NCBI GenBank assembly: GCA_041655765.1
Contig: JBBAEU010000003.1
Span: forward strand, 85,903 to 149,902
DNA from: Brumimicrobium sp041655765
Lineage (GTDB): Bacteria > Bacteroidota > Bacteroidia > Flavobacteriales_D > Crocinitomicaceae
Reading direction: 5' to 3'
Length of the DNA stretch: 64,000 bases
Shown here: piece by piece, positions 55,755-63,138 of the stretch
Layout of the letters: each line of letters begins with the position of its first letter
Position numbering within the stretch: the first letter of the stretch is position 1
Notes under the pieces: generated by a model
What the model saw: the letters and a program-made list of their open reading frames with translations, nothing else
Told to the model about the DNA's origin: nothing
Databases searched by the model: none
Position numbers and translations under genes: made by a program

Positions 55755-55769
55755 ATGCTACTATATTTG
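55741..55769 (+). promoter_or_regulatory. Candidate promoter of lysS
   Basis: TTG at 55741-55743 and TATATTTG at 55762-55769 with an 18-nt spacer; a second -7-like box TATCTTTG lies at 55777-55784. The -33 TTG is inside the right arm of the preceding terminator stem. The TATCTTTG box reaches the first in-frame start at 55784, which favours the ATG at 55817. Confidence 0.5.
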
Positions 55770-55816
55770 GTTTAATTATCTTTGTGCATTATAATTTTCA
55801 TTCTAAACTAAAAATA

Positions 55817-57529
55817 ATGAGCGTTTTAGATTTATCCGAACAAGAAATACAACGAAGAGAAACATTAAATAAGATACGTGAATATGGAATAGATCCGTAC
55901 CCTGCTGCGTTATATCCAGTTAAACACAAAGCTAAACAGCTTAAGGAAACTTATGAAGAAGGAAAAGAAGTGGTTATTGCTGGTCGTTTAATGCGTCGTA
56001 AAATCCAAGGAAAAGCTTCTTTTGGTGAAATTCAAGATAGCTCTGGTAGAATTCAGGTTTACTTTAATCGTGACGAAATTTGTTTGGGTGAAGACAAAAG
56101 TCTTTATAATGAAGTTTTTAAAAAAATGTTAGACTTAGGTGATTTCCTTGGAGTTGAAGGAACATTATTTAAAACACAAGTGGGAGAAATTTCAGTGAAA
56201 GTTAAAGACTTTACACTTTTATCAAAAGCATTAAAACCACTTCCGCTTCCAAAAATAGACTCAGAAGGGAATGTACACGATGCTTTTACAGATCCTGAAA
56301 TGCGCTATCGTCAAAGATATGTTGACCTTGTCGTAAATCCACACGTTAAAGAAACTTTCATTAAAAGAAACAAATTGTTTAATGCCATGCGCGAGTTTTT
56401 TAATGATGCTGGTTATATGGAAGTAGAAACACCAATTTTACAACCAATACCTGGTGGCGCAGCTGCCCGACCTTTTGTAACCCATCACAATGCTTTGGAT
56501 ATTCCACTTTATATGAGAATTGCTAACGAATTGTATTTAAAAAGATTAATTGTTGGTGGGTTTGACGGAGTTTATGAGTTTGCTAAAAACTTCCGCAATG
56601 AAGGAATGGACAGAACCCACAATCCTGAATTTACAGCGATGGAAATCTATGTTGCTTATAAAGATTACAACTGGATGATGGAATTTACAGAACGACTTTT
56701 AGAACATTGTGCAATCGCAGTAAATGGTTCAACAATAGCCAAATTTGCAGGAAACAAGGTGGATTTTAAAGCACCGTACAAACGGGTAACTATGCGCGAC
56801 TCAATTCTTGAATTTACTGGTTTTGATATCAAAGACAAAACCGAAGAAGAATTAAGGAGGGCTTGCCTTGACATGGGATTAGATGTTGATGAAACCATGG
56901 GGAAGGGAAAACTTATCGATGAAATATTCGGCGAAAAATGTGAGGGAAATTATATTCAACCTACATTCATTATCGATTATCCTAAAGAAATGTCTCCGCT
57001 TTGTAAGTCACACCGCAACGACCCTGAATTAACAGAGCGATTTGAATTAATGGTTTGTGGGAAAGAAATTGCCAATGCTTATTCTGAATTAAACGACCCT
57101 ATTGACCAAAGAGAACGTTTTGAAGAACAAGTTAGATTAGCTGAAAAAGGTGATGATGAAGCGAGTGGATTAATTGACCATGATTTTCTTCGTTCTTTAG
57201 AATATGGAATGCCGCCAACTTCTGGATTGGGAATTGGAATGGATAGATTAATTATGTTTTTAACAGGAAATGAAGCTATTCAAGAGGTATTGTTTTTCCC
57301 TCAAATGCGACCTGAAAAGTTTGGAGAAAACAAAGGTCCTGATTTAACAGAAAATGAACAATTGGTTTTCGATTTGTTGTCCAAAGAACAATCAATGGAG
57401 TTAAATAAGTTGAAAGAATTAACAGGATTTAGTAACAAACAGTGGGATAAAAGTGTGAAAGGCTTGGCAAAACACGGATTAACAAAAGTGACAAAAACGG
57501 ATGATTCTCTAATTATAGAGATTGTATAA
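55817..57529 (+). CDS. lysS: Lysyl-tRNA synthetase (class II)
   Basis: 570 residues from the ATG at 55817 (MSVLDLSEQEIQRR). N-terminal OB-fold anticodon-binding domain ('VVIAGRLMRRKIQGKASFGEIQDSSGRIQ'), then the class II core: motif 1 to 3 with 'FRNEGMDRTHNPEFTAMEIY' and 'GLGIGMDRLIMFLTG'. A roughly 60-residue C-terminal extension ('LTENEQLVFDLLSKEQSMELNKLKELTGFSNKQWDKS') looks like a small winged-helix and is a lineage addition. Confidence 0.96.
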   Translation: MSVLDLSEQEIQRRETLNKIREYGIDPYPAALYPVKHKAKQLKETYEEGKEVVIAGRLMRRKIQGKASFGEIQDSSGRIQVYFNRDEICLGEDKSLYNEVFKKMLDLGDFLGVEGTLFKTQVGEISVKVKDFTLLSKALKPLPLPKIDSEGNVHDAFTDPEMRYRQRYVDLVVNPHVKETFIKRNKLFNAMREFFNDAGYMEVETPILQPIPGGAAARPFVTHHNALDIPLYMRIANELYLKRLIVGGFDGVYEFAKNFRNEGMDRTHNPEFTAMEIYVAYKDYNWMMEFTERLLEHCAIAVNGSTIAKFAGNKVDFKAPYKRVTMRDSILEFTGFDIKDKTEEELRRACLDMGLDVDETMGKGKLIDEIFGEKCEGNYIQPTFIIDYPKEMSPLCKSHRNDPELTERFELMVCGKEIANAYSELNDPIDQRERFEEQVRLAEKGDDEASGLIDHDFLRSLEYGMPPTSGLGIGMDRLIMFLTGNEAIQEVLFFPQMRPEKFGENKGPDLTENEQLVFDLLSKEQSMELNKLKELTGFSNKQWDKSVKGLAKHGLTKVTKTDDSLIIEIV

Positions 57530-57608
57530 CCCAAGCGTTTTTGCCCTATACGTTAATAACTTTTTATTACTTTTTCGTTTATGATTCACTCGTAATATGA
57601 ACACTTAT

Positions 57609-57616
57609 TACTTTTG
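57609..57616 (+). promoter_or_regulatory. -7 box of tdk-murF/alr
   Basis: TACTTTTG, 19 bp before the tdk ATG at 57636; no -33 TTG recognised. Confidence 0.45.
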
Positions 57617-57635
57617 AAAAAATCAGTTTAGTAAT

Positions 57636-58211
57636 ATGTTTTTAGAACTTTTTCCAGAAAATGGAAAATATCGCGGTTGGATTGAAGTAATTTGTGGTTC
57701 AATGTTTTCAGGTAAAACAGAAGAACTTATCAGGCGTTTAAAACGTGTTCGATTTGCTGAAATAGAATTACTACTTTTTCAACCAGTTATTGACACAAGA
57801 TATGACGCCGAAAAGATTGTGAGTCACAATGGTTCAAGCTTTGAAGCCGTTCAAGTAAATCATTCAACAGATATTTTAGAAATATGGAACAATGAAAGGG
57901 TTGTAGCAATTGATGAATCTCAATTTTTTGATAACGATTTAATAGAGGTTGCGAGGGTTTTGGCTTCAAAAGGTGTTCGCGTAATTTGCGCAGGTTTAGA
58001 CATGGATTTTTTGGGACAACCTTATGGACCAATGCCAAGTCTTATGGCAACTGCAGAATATGTTACAAAAGTTCATGCAATTTGCGTATCTTGTGGTAAC
58101 TTAGCACAGTTTTCGCACCGTAAATCGAAAGAAAAAGAGCAGCTTTTATTGGGTGCTATGGGTGAATATGAACCATTATGTAGAGTTTGTTACAATAAAT
58201 TACAACATTGA
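57636..58211 (+). CDS. tdk: Thymidine kinase
   Basis: 191 residues, type II thymidine kinase. P-loop 'GSMFSGKTEELIRRL', Walker B-like 'VVAIDESQFFD', 'VICAGLDMDFLGQPYGPM', and a zinc site with CVSC and CRVC near the C-terminus. Salvages thymidine to dTMP. Overlaps murF-alr by 4 bp. Confidence 0.97.
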   Translation: MFLELFPENGKYRGWIEVICGSMFSGKTEELIRRLKRVRFAEIELLLFQPVIDTRYDAEKIVSHNGSSFEAVQVNHSTDILEIWNNERVVAIDESQFFDNDLIEVARVLASKGVRVICAGLDMDFLGQPYGPMPSLMATAEYVTKVHAICVSCGNLAQFSHRKSKEKEQLLLGAMGEYEPLCRVCYNKLQH

Positions 58212-60490
58212 AGTTAAATTTCATTTATAATGATTTTATAAAAATTCTCACAGGAGAAGAAGATAATTCAAAACAGACAATAATAGATGTTTTGTATTAT
58301 GATACGCGATTAATAAGCACAGTAGATAACGCAGTGTTTTTCGCATTAAAATCAAGAAGAAATGGTCATGACTTTATTCAAAATGCGTACGATAAAGGAA
58401 TTCGTTATTTTGTAGTGAGTGAAAGCATAAACTTGCCCAGTGATGCTACAGTTATATCCGTAGAAAACACATTGCAAGCCCTACAAAAAGTTGCCAAATA
58501 TCATCGGGATCGGTTTTCTTATCCCGTTATTGCTATCACAGGGAGTTTGGGCAAAACAACAATTAAAGAATGGCTGTATTTTTTGCTCTCTGATGAGTAC
58601 AATATCATCCGTAGTCCAAAAAGTTTTAACTCACAAATTGGAGTTGCGGTTTCTTTATTAGAAATGACCAAAGAACATAATCTTGCTATCATTGAAGCAG
58701 ATATTTCTCATCCTAACGAAATGGATTCCATTGAAGATATGGTTTCTCCAACATTAGGAATATATACAGGCGTTGGTCATTATTATGCTGATAACTTTGA
58801 AAATCAAAAAGCACATGCCTCAGAACACCTAAAACTGTTTAAATATGCAAACATAACCTTTGTCATTGAAGATCTAAAAAGTGATTTGAGAAGAAACAAA
58901 ATCAATATGGATTTGGCAAAATGGAAAGATTGGGAAGGAATTGATTTTAAGCAATTTTCATACCCTTCCAACCGACTCTTAACACTACATGTTGCACATT
59001 TTTTAGGTCTTGAAAAAGCATATTTACAAAAAAAAATAACCCAGTTTCCTTCACTTTCAAATCGAATGGAAGTTTTTGAAGGAATAGACAACAATTTAAT
59101 CATAAATGATTCTTATAACATTGATATTGATGCCTTAGAACAAGCCCTTACTTATCAATTTTCATCCGATGAAAGAGAAGACAAGATTGTGGTTTTAGAT
59201 GTTTCTTTTGTTGATAAATCACGAAAAGATTCAATTTTAAAAATTATAGAAGGATTTCAACCAAAGCAATTGTTTATTATAAAAAACAATGAAATTCCGA
59301 AAGAATTAATGGAAATCAAAAACTCCAGCATTCTCTTTAAAGGCTCATACAGATCAAAGTTAAAAGAAATCGTTTTATTGTTTAAAAATAGAAAACATGA
59401 GACATGGGTTGAGTTTGACTTAAAAGCAATTCATCAAAACATCAAAATTTTTCAAAATAAGCTGCCCGAAAAAGTAAAGATAATGGTCATGGTAAAGGCA
59501 TCAAGTTATGGCTCTGGAGATGTAAATATCCCTCATTTTTTACAGCAAATTGGAATCGATTATCTTGGCGTTGCTTATACAGATGAAGGCGCAACATTGA
59601 GAGAAAACGACATTTCTCTGCCTATTATGGTCATGAACTCCGAAATTAATGCTTTTGATGATATTATTCGCCATCAACTAGAACCAACCATTTTTTCTTT
59701 TCAACAATTAGATGCTTTTTGCAACCATTTGAAAAAAGAAAATATTACAAACTTTCCGATTCATATTACCATTGAAACAGGAATGAACAGGCTTGGGTTT
59801 TATCCAGATAATATTGATGAATTAATTGAAAAATTAAATAGTTATTCTGAAATCAAGGTAAAAAGTGTTTACAGTCATCTCTCTGATGCTGATAATCCAG
59901 ATGATTCTTTTACTTTGGAACAAATCTACAAGTTTCAAGCAATGAAACTCTTATTTGAAAAAGACCTCAAAGAAAAAGATGTTTTATACCATATTTTAAA
60001 TAGCGAAGGAACAAGCAAATTTGGTCATCGCTATGCTTTTGATATGGTTCGATTAGGAATTGGAGTTTTTGGATATACATCTACAGCAGAAAAAGACGAG
60101 CTTTTACCGACAATTAAATGGAAAACCACCATCTCTCAAATTATTCACTTAAATAAAGGTGATACTGTTAGTTATGGTCGAACATTTAAAGTAGAAAAGC
60201 CGATGAAGGTTGCCTCTTTACGAATTGGTTATGCCGATGGCTTTAGAAGACAGTTAAGTAATGGGATTGGAAGCGTTTTTATAAATGGCGTAAATTGTCC
60301 CGTTGTTGGAAACGTTTGTATGGATATGACCATAGTTGACGTAACTTCCGTTCCTTGTGAAGCCGGAGGAGAAGTAGAAATCATTGGAGAAAATATAAGC
60401 ATCAATGAGTTTGCTCATCGATTGGAAACAATTCCTTACGAAGTAATGACAAGCATTAGCAAGCGCGTTTCTCGAGTTTATTTGAGATAA
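58208..60490 (+). CDS. murF-alr: MurF-alanine racemase fusion (TTG start), MurF half compact and divergent
   Basis: 760 residues. The N-terminal half resembles UDP-MurNAc-tripeptide:D-Ala-D-Ala ligase: 'IAITGSLGKTTIKEWL' P-loop (about 113), 'SFNSQIGV', 'INDSYNIDIDALEQAL' (about 300). The C-terminal half is a complete alanine racemase: PLP lysine in 'MVMVKASSYGSG' (about 427), 'VSYGRTF', 'GYADGFRR', 'GNVCMDMTIVDVT'. The fusion type is common in Bacteroidota at about 820 residues; this one is shorter, the loss lying between about 225 and 275, and usual residues of the MurF core (the A-H after 'TGVG', and the modified lysine near 'ASEHLKLF') appear replaced. The start is TTG at 58208, overlapping the tdk stop by 4 bp. 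Confidence 0.85.
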   Translation: MKLNFIYNDFIKILTGEEDNSKQTIIDVLYYDTRLISTVDNAVFFALKSRRNGHDFIQNAYDKGIRYFVVSESINLPSDATVISVENTLQALQKVAKYHRDRFSYPVIAITGSLGKTTIKEWLYFLLSDEYNIIRSPKSFNSQIGVAVSLLEMTKEHNLAIIEADISHPNEMDSIEDMVSPTLGIYTGVGHYYADNFENQKAHASEHLKLFKYANITFVIEDLKSDLRRNKINMDLAKWKDWEGIDFKQFSYPSNRLLTLHVAHFLGLEKAYLQKKITQFPSLSNRMEVFEGIDNNLIINDSYNIDIDALEQALTYQFSSDEREDKIVVLDVSFVDKSRKDSILKIIEGFQPKQLFIIKNNEIPKELMEIKNSSILFKGSYRSKLKEIVLLFKNRKHETWVEFDLKAIHQNIKIFQNKLPEKVKIMVMVKASSYGSGDVNIPHFLQQIGIDYLGVAYTDEGATLRENDISLPIMVMNSEINAFDDIIRHQLEPTIFSFQQLDAFCNHLKKENITNFPIHITIETGMNRLGFYPDNIDELIEKLNSYSEIKVKSVYSHLSDADNPDDSFTLEQIYKFQAMKLLFEKDLKEKDVLYHILNSEGTSKFGHRYAFDMVRLGIGVFGYTSTAEKDELLPTIKWKTTISQIIHLNKGDTVSYGRTFKVEKPMKVASLRIGYADGFRRQLSNGIGSVFINGVNCPVVGNVCMDMTIVDVTSVPCEAGGEVEIIGENISINEFAHRLETIPYEVMTSISKRVSRVYLR

Positions 60491-60954
60491 TCTTTTAAAA
60501 ATTGATAATCAACTGACAAATACCCCATATCCCCAAGCATCGTACAGTTTGAATAACTCCACTTTACATCTTTTAGCATATGAATATCGTGAACCGAAGC
60601 CGGCGTAATATCAAAGCTCTGAAAAACTCCATCTAAAGAGCATATTCCATGCAATTTATACCCATAATAATACATTTTTTGAGAAGCACAATAACCTTTA
60701 TTAGGACTTGAATAGCTATTTTCTTTACAAATTTTACTACGAGAAGCTCTTGCATTTTTGCAAACTTCAAGTGGCATAGAGTCAATTATAAAAACATCTT
60801 CAAATTCATTAAATCTAATCGCTATTTTCTTCCGTAATTTCTCAATATAAGGGAAAAGCCTTCTTTTACGCTTATTGTAAACACTCCTTTCTATTTTAGA
60901 TGAAAGGTAAGTTGATTCGATATCTCTAAATAGCTGACATTCGATAGTATCCAT
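60478..60954 (-). pseudogene. IS982-type transposase remnant
   Basis: A 158-residue open frame with the central part of an IS982-family DDE transposase: 'FIIDSMPLEVCKNARASRSK' (first Asp), 'GYCASQKMYYYGYKLHGICSLDG', 'TPASVHDIHML', 'MLGDMGYLS' (second Asp). The C-terminal segment with the catalytic Glu is missing; the frame stops inside the last codons of murF-alr. The N-terminus is also missing: the sequence begins where IS982 proteins usually have a hundred residues before it, right where an IS256-type end begins. So it is truncated on both sides and inactive. Confidence 0.82.
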
Positions 60955-61158
60955 AAAAAGTGTGTAAAGCCAGGGAAATTATGAAATTTGTAATTGCAAA
61001 ATAAATTTTATAAGATATGGACTTTACACAAGAACAAATTACAACAATTTTAACTGATTTTTCAAATAAATCAGATAATGGTTATGAAACTATTTTAAAA
61101 ATCGCTTTAGAATCTATGATGCGATCAGAGCGGGAAGAGTATAAAGAGCTCAATTCTG
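60955..61158 (+). mobile_element. Left part of an IS256-family element
   Basis: Starts with a likely left terminal inverted repeat (AAAAAGTGTGTAAAG near 60963-60977, of the type seen at IS256-family ends; the opposite end is outside the window so this is unconfirmed), followed by the ATG at 61017 of the transposase. The first 47 codons ('MDFTQEQITTILTDFSNK ... REEYKELNS') are intact to 61158, where homology to the rest of the gene stops. The element has inserted into the IS982 remnant. Confidence 0.72.
61098..61158 (+). repeat. 61-bp perfect direct repeat, copy 1
   Basis: Identical, base for base, to 63078-63138, and extending 7 bp further left with one mismatch (61091-61158 against 63071-63138). 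Codes for 'KIALESMMRSEREEYKELNS' of the transposase. Copies are exactly 1,980 bp apart. Confidence 0.95.
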
Positions 61159-61259
61159 CTGCCTTTGGTTTTACAAATGCACTTTTAGATATTATTAAAA
61201 ATGAACAACCTACCCATATTGCTGTAATATTAGATGCGCCTGGCGGACCAACCAATCGA
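61153..61259 (+). pseudogene. Fragment resembling the 5'-exonuclease start of DNA polymerase I
   Basis: About 34 residues 'SAAFGFTNALLDIIKNEQPT' and 'HIAVILDAPGGPTNR' match the early PolA pattern (GFTN-x-LL-x-I-x-x-x-x-PTHIAV-x-x-D...PT-x-R). No other part of polA is present. The right boundary is approximate, since the opposite strand carries another gene start. By recognition only; homology search needed to confirm. Confidence 0.5.
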
Positions 61260-61261
61260 AT

Positions 61262-61438
61262 CGAACAATACGCTTTATCTATATCTGAAACATTGATATC
61301 CGCTTTAGAAAAAACTGCTGGCATGTCACCTTTTGAAGATACAGTTTGATAATCATCAAAGTAATTATTCTGGGCAAAACCAGAAAATGACAATAGAAAA
61401 GTCAGTAAAATAAAAGAAATTACGTTTAAGTTAATCAT
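61262..61438 (-). pseudogene. 5' fragment of a secreted-protein gene, truncated
   Basis: On the minus strand an ATG at 61438 opens a good signal peptide (INLNVISFILLTFLLSFSGFAQ) followed by about 38 plausible residues ('NNYFDDYQTVSSKGDMPAVF', 'SKADINVSDIDKAYCSI'); beyond that the frame only reads antisense through the PolA-like piece and the IS256 start. So only the first 60 residues look genuine. I do not recognise the family. Confidence 0.5.
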
Positions 61439-61924
61439 AAATAAATACGTTAGTTACTTTCAAAAGAATCAACAGAATTAAATTTTTTTTGATCAAGTCA
61501 TTATCATTCAAATCAATCCTACTTTATACATAAGGCTTTAGTACAAAAACAGAAGCGTAAACATCTCACTGCGAGTCAGTTACAACTGTGAATGTAATTC
61601 GAAATAAAAGATTTTAATGATTGACAAGATTAAGAATTGCACAAGTAATTTTAAGTTCTTTCTTATTAAATATTGAAAAACATTTTGTTAAATAAAAATA
61701 AAGATATACTTTTACGATTAATATGAGTATTAATTGTTTTAAATAAAGTATCAATAAGCTATGACCACAAATACGTTTTTAAGTCTATAAGATTAACCTA
61801 TTACGATTATTGTCTTTTTATTTAAAATTTAATGAGTGAAACTCATGAATAGGGCTTTTGCATTAATTAGGTTCTGTGAAATACCCTATAAATAATTTTT
61901 AATTGAACCTACAACAATAAAATC
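61439..61924. other. 486-bp AT-rich gene-free stretch
   Basis: No credible coding frame, RNA gene or strong hairpin seen. It precedes the T9SS gene at 61925 but I find no exact TAnnTTTG box near its start; a TAATTTTT variant sits at about 61888. It may contain decayed sequence belonging to the truncated secreted-protein gene region. Confidence 0.4.
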
Positions 61925-62971
61925 ATGAAAAAGAACATTTTACTTTTTTCAACATTACTTCTGTCGGGAATTAGCACCGCACAGTTTAATCCAGATAATG
62001 CTCCTCAAATTGGAGAAAGCATTCAACTTTATGTTATTGACAGTACAGCCGCAAGCTACCACGACATAGTCGGTGATGGTGTGACGTGGGATTACACTAA
62101 TTTAGAAGACTACGGAAGTCAATTATCAAAATCAATTAATGTAATTGCAGTTTCGGAAACGGATTATGAGTCTACTTTTAATCTTTCTGATAAAGCAATT
62201 GAGTTAGAAGGAGAGCTTACTACTTACTTTACTGATGACGCAAATGCAAGAATCTCACAAGGACTAGTATTTAATGATCCTGAACTTGGTGATTTAGTCA
62301 TCAAACTAGATAACAATGGGGAAGAATATTACAACTATCCGTTTAACTTAAATGATGAAATCATTGGAACGATTAGCGGAGAAGCTCAGTTTTCATATAA
62401 CGGAGTCCCTTTCACTACAACAGCTACAGGTAACTACCTTACTCGTGTAGATGGAAGAGGAACGTTAAAGCTAGGAGTAAATAGTGAATACACAGATGTA
62501 CTTCGTTATAAAATGATTGATACAGTCACAATTGAAGTACCTATCCCTGGTATTCCAAATTATAGAGCAATTCACGAGCAATACGAGTACTATGATTTCT
62601 CAGTAAGCAATTTACCTATTTTTACTCACTCTTCGCTTTGGTTTGGTCAAATTGGAACCTCAGTCCCTCCTAGAAATGACTATACTTTGGTTCTTAGTTT
62701 AGACTCTAAAACTTCATCAATCTCGAAAGAAGAACTTACCGCTTCAAACATTTACCCAAACCCTGCAAACAATATAGTTAACATAGACTTAACTGACAAT
62801 TCTTCGACAGCTCAAGTTTCAATTGTTGATGCAATGGGACGTGTTGTACTTACAACAACAACTGAAAATGGTAAAGCACAAGTTAATGTTTCTTCTTTAG
62901 ACAAGGGAACCTACTTTGTTAAAATAGCTGCAGATGACAAGTTTGCAACAAAAACGCTAGTGGTAAAATAA
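61925..62971 (+). CDS. T9SS type A sorting domain protein of unknown function
   Basis: 348 residues. Signal peptide (KKNILLFSTLLLSGISTAQ), a beta-rich middle ('IGESIQLYVIDSTAASYHDI', 'GDGVTWDYTNLEDYG', 'YNYPFNLNDEIIGTISGEAQ'), and a C-terminal sorting domain (IYPNPANNIV ... GTYFVKIAADDKFATKTLVVK). No catalytic motif seen. The gene is intact and has a strong terminator, although it lies between the two IS256 pieces. Confidence 0.85.
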   Translation: MKKNILLFSTLLLSGISTAQFNPDNAPQIGESIQLYVIDSTAASYHDIVGDGVTWDYTNLEDYGSQLSKSINVIAVSETDYESTFNLSDKAIELEGELTTYFTDDANARISQGLVFNDPELGDLVIKLDNNGEEYYNYPFNLNDEIIGTISGEAQFSYNGVPFTTTATGNYLTRVDGRGTLKLGVNSEYTDVLRYKMIDTVTIEVPIPGIPNYRAIHEQYEYYDFSVSNLPIFTHSSLWFGQIGTSVPPRNDYTLVLSLDSKTSSISKEELTASNIYPNPANNIVNIDLTDNSSTAQVSIVDAMGRVVLTTTTENGKAQVNVSSLDKGTYFVKIAADDKFATKTLVVK

Positions 62972-63016
62972 AACTATTTATGTAGAGGATTATAGACTTA
63001 AAATCACCTATTTTTT

Positions 63017-63050
63017 AAAAGCGAGATTTCAAAAATGAAATCTCGCTTTT
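63017..63050 (+). terminator. Strong terminator after the T9SS gene
   Basis: A perfect 15-bp stem (63017-63031 with 63036-63050) and AAAA loop. It is followed by ACTTTTT on the + strand and is T-rich on the minus strand too, so it may work in both directions. Confidence 0.9.
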
Positions 63051-63077
63051 ACTTTTTGCTACTTTACATATATTTTC

Positions 63078-63138
63078 AAAATCGCTTTAGAATCTATGAT
63101 GCGATCAGAGCGGGAAGAGTATAAAGAGCTCAATTCTG
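63078..63138 (+). repeat. 61-bp perfect direct repeat, copy 2
   Basis: Identical to 61098-61158. Here it continues correctly into the rest of the IS256 transposase ('NSDGSNGFRKRT'). Confidence 0.95.

Larger units (their letters stand above)
61017..61349 (+). pseudogene. Chimeric frame: IS256 transposase N-terminus joined to foreign sequence
   Basis: The 110-residue frame consists of 47 residues of IS256 transposase N-terminus and 63 residues unrelated to it: a PolA-like piece and then antisense of another gene. It is a product of a junction, not a functional protein. The same transposase N-terminal sequence continues properly at 63078. Confidence 0.8.

Noticed and set aside
61082..61438. 118-codon minus-strand frame as a complete secreted protein
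   Set aside because: Only the first 60 residues look genuine; the rest reads antisense through the polA-like and IS256 segments. Kept as a truncated fragment instead.
61439..61924. Possible CRISPR or other repeat array in the AT-rich stretch
   Set aside because: No regularly spaced repeats were found, here or elsewhere in the window.
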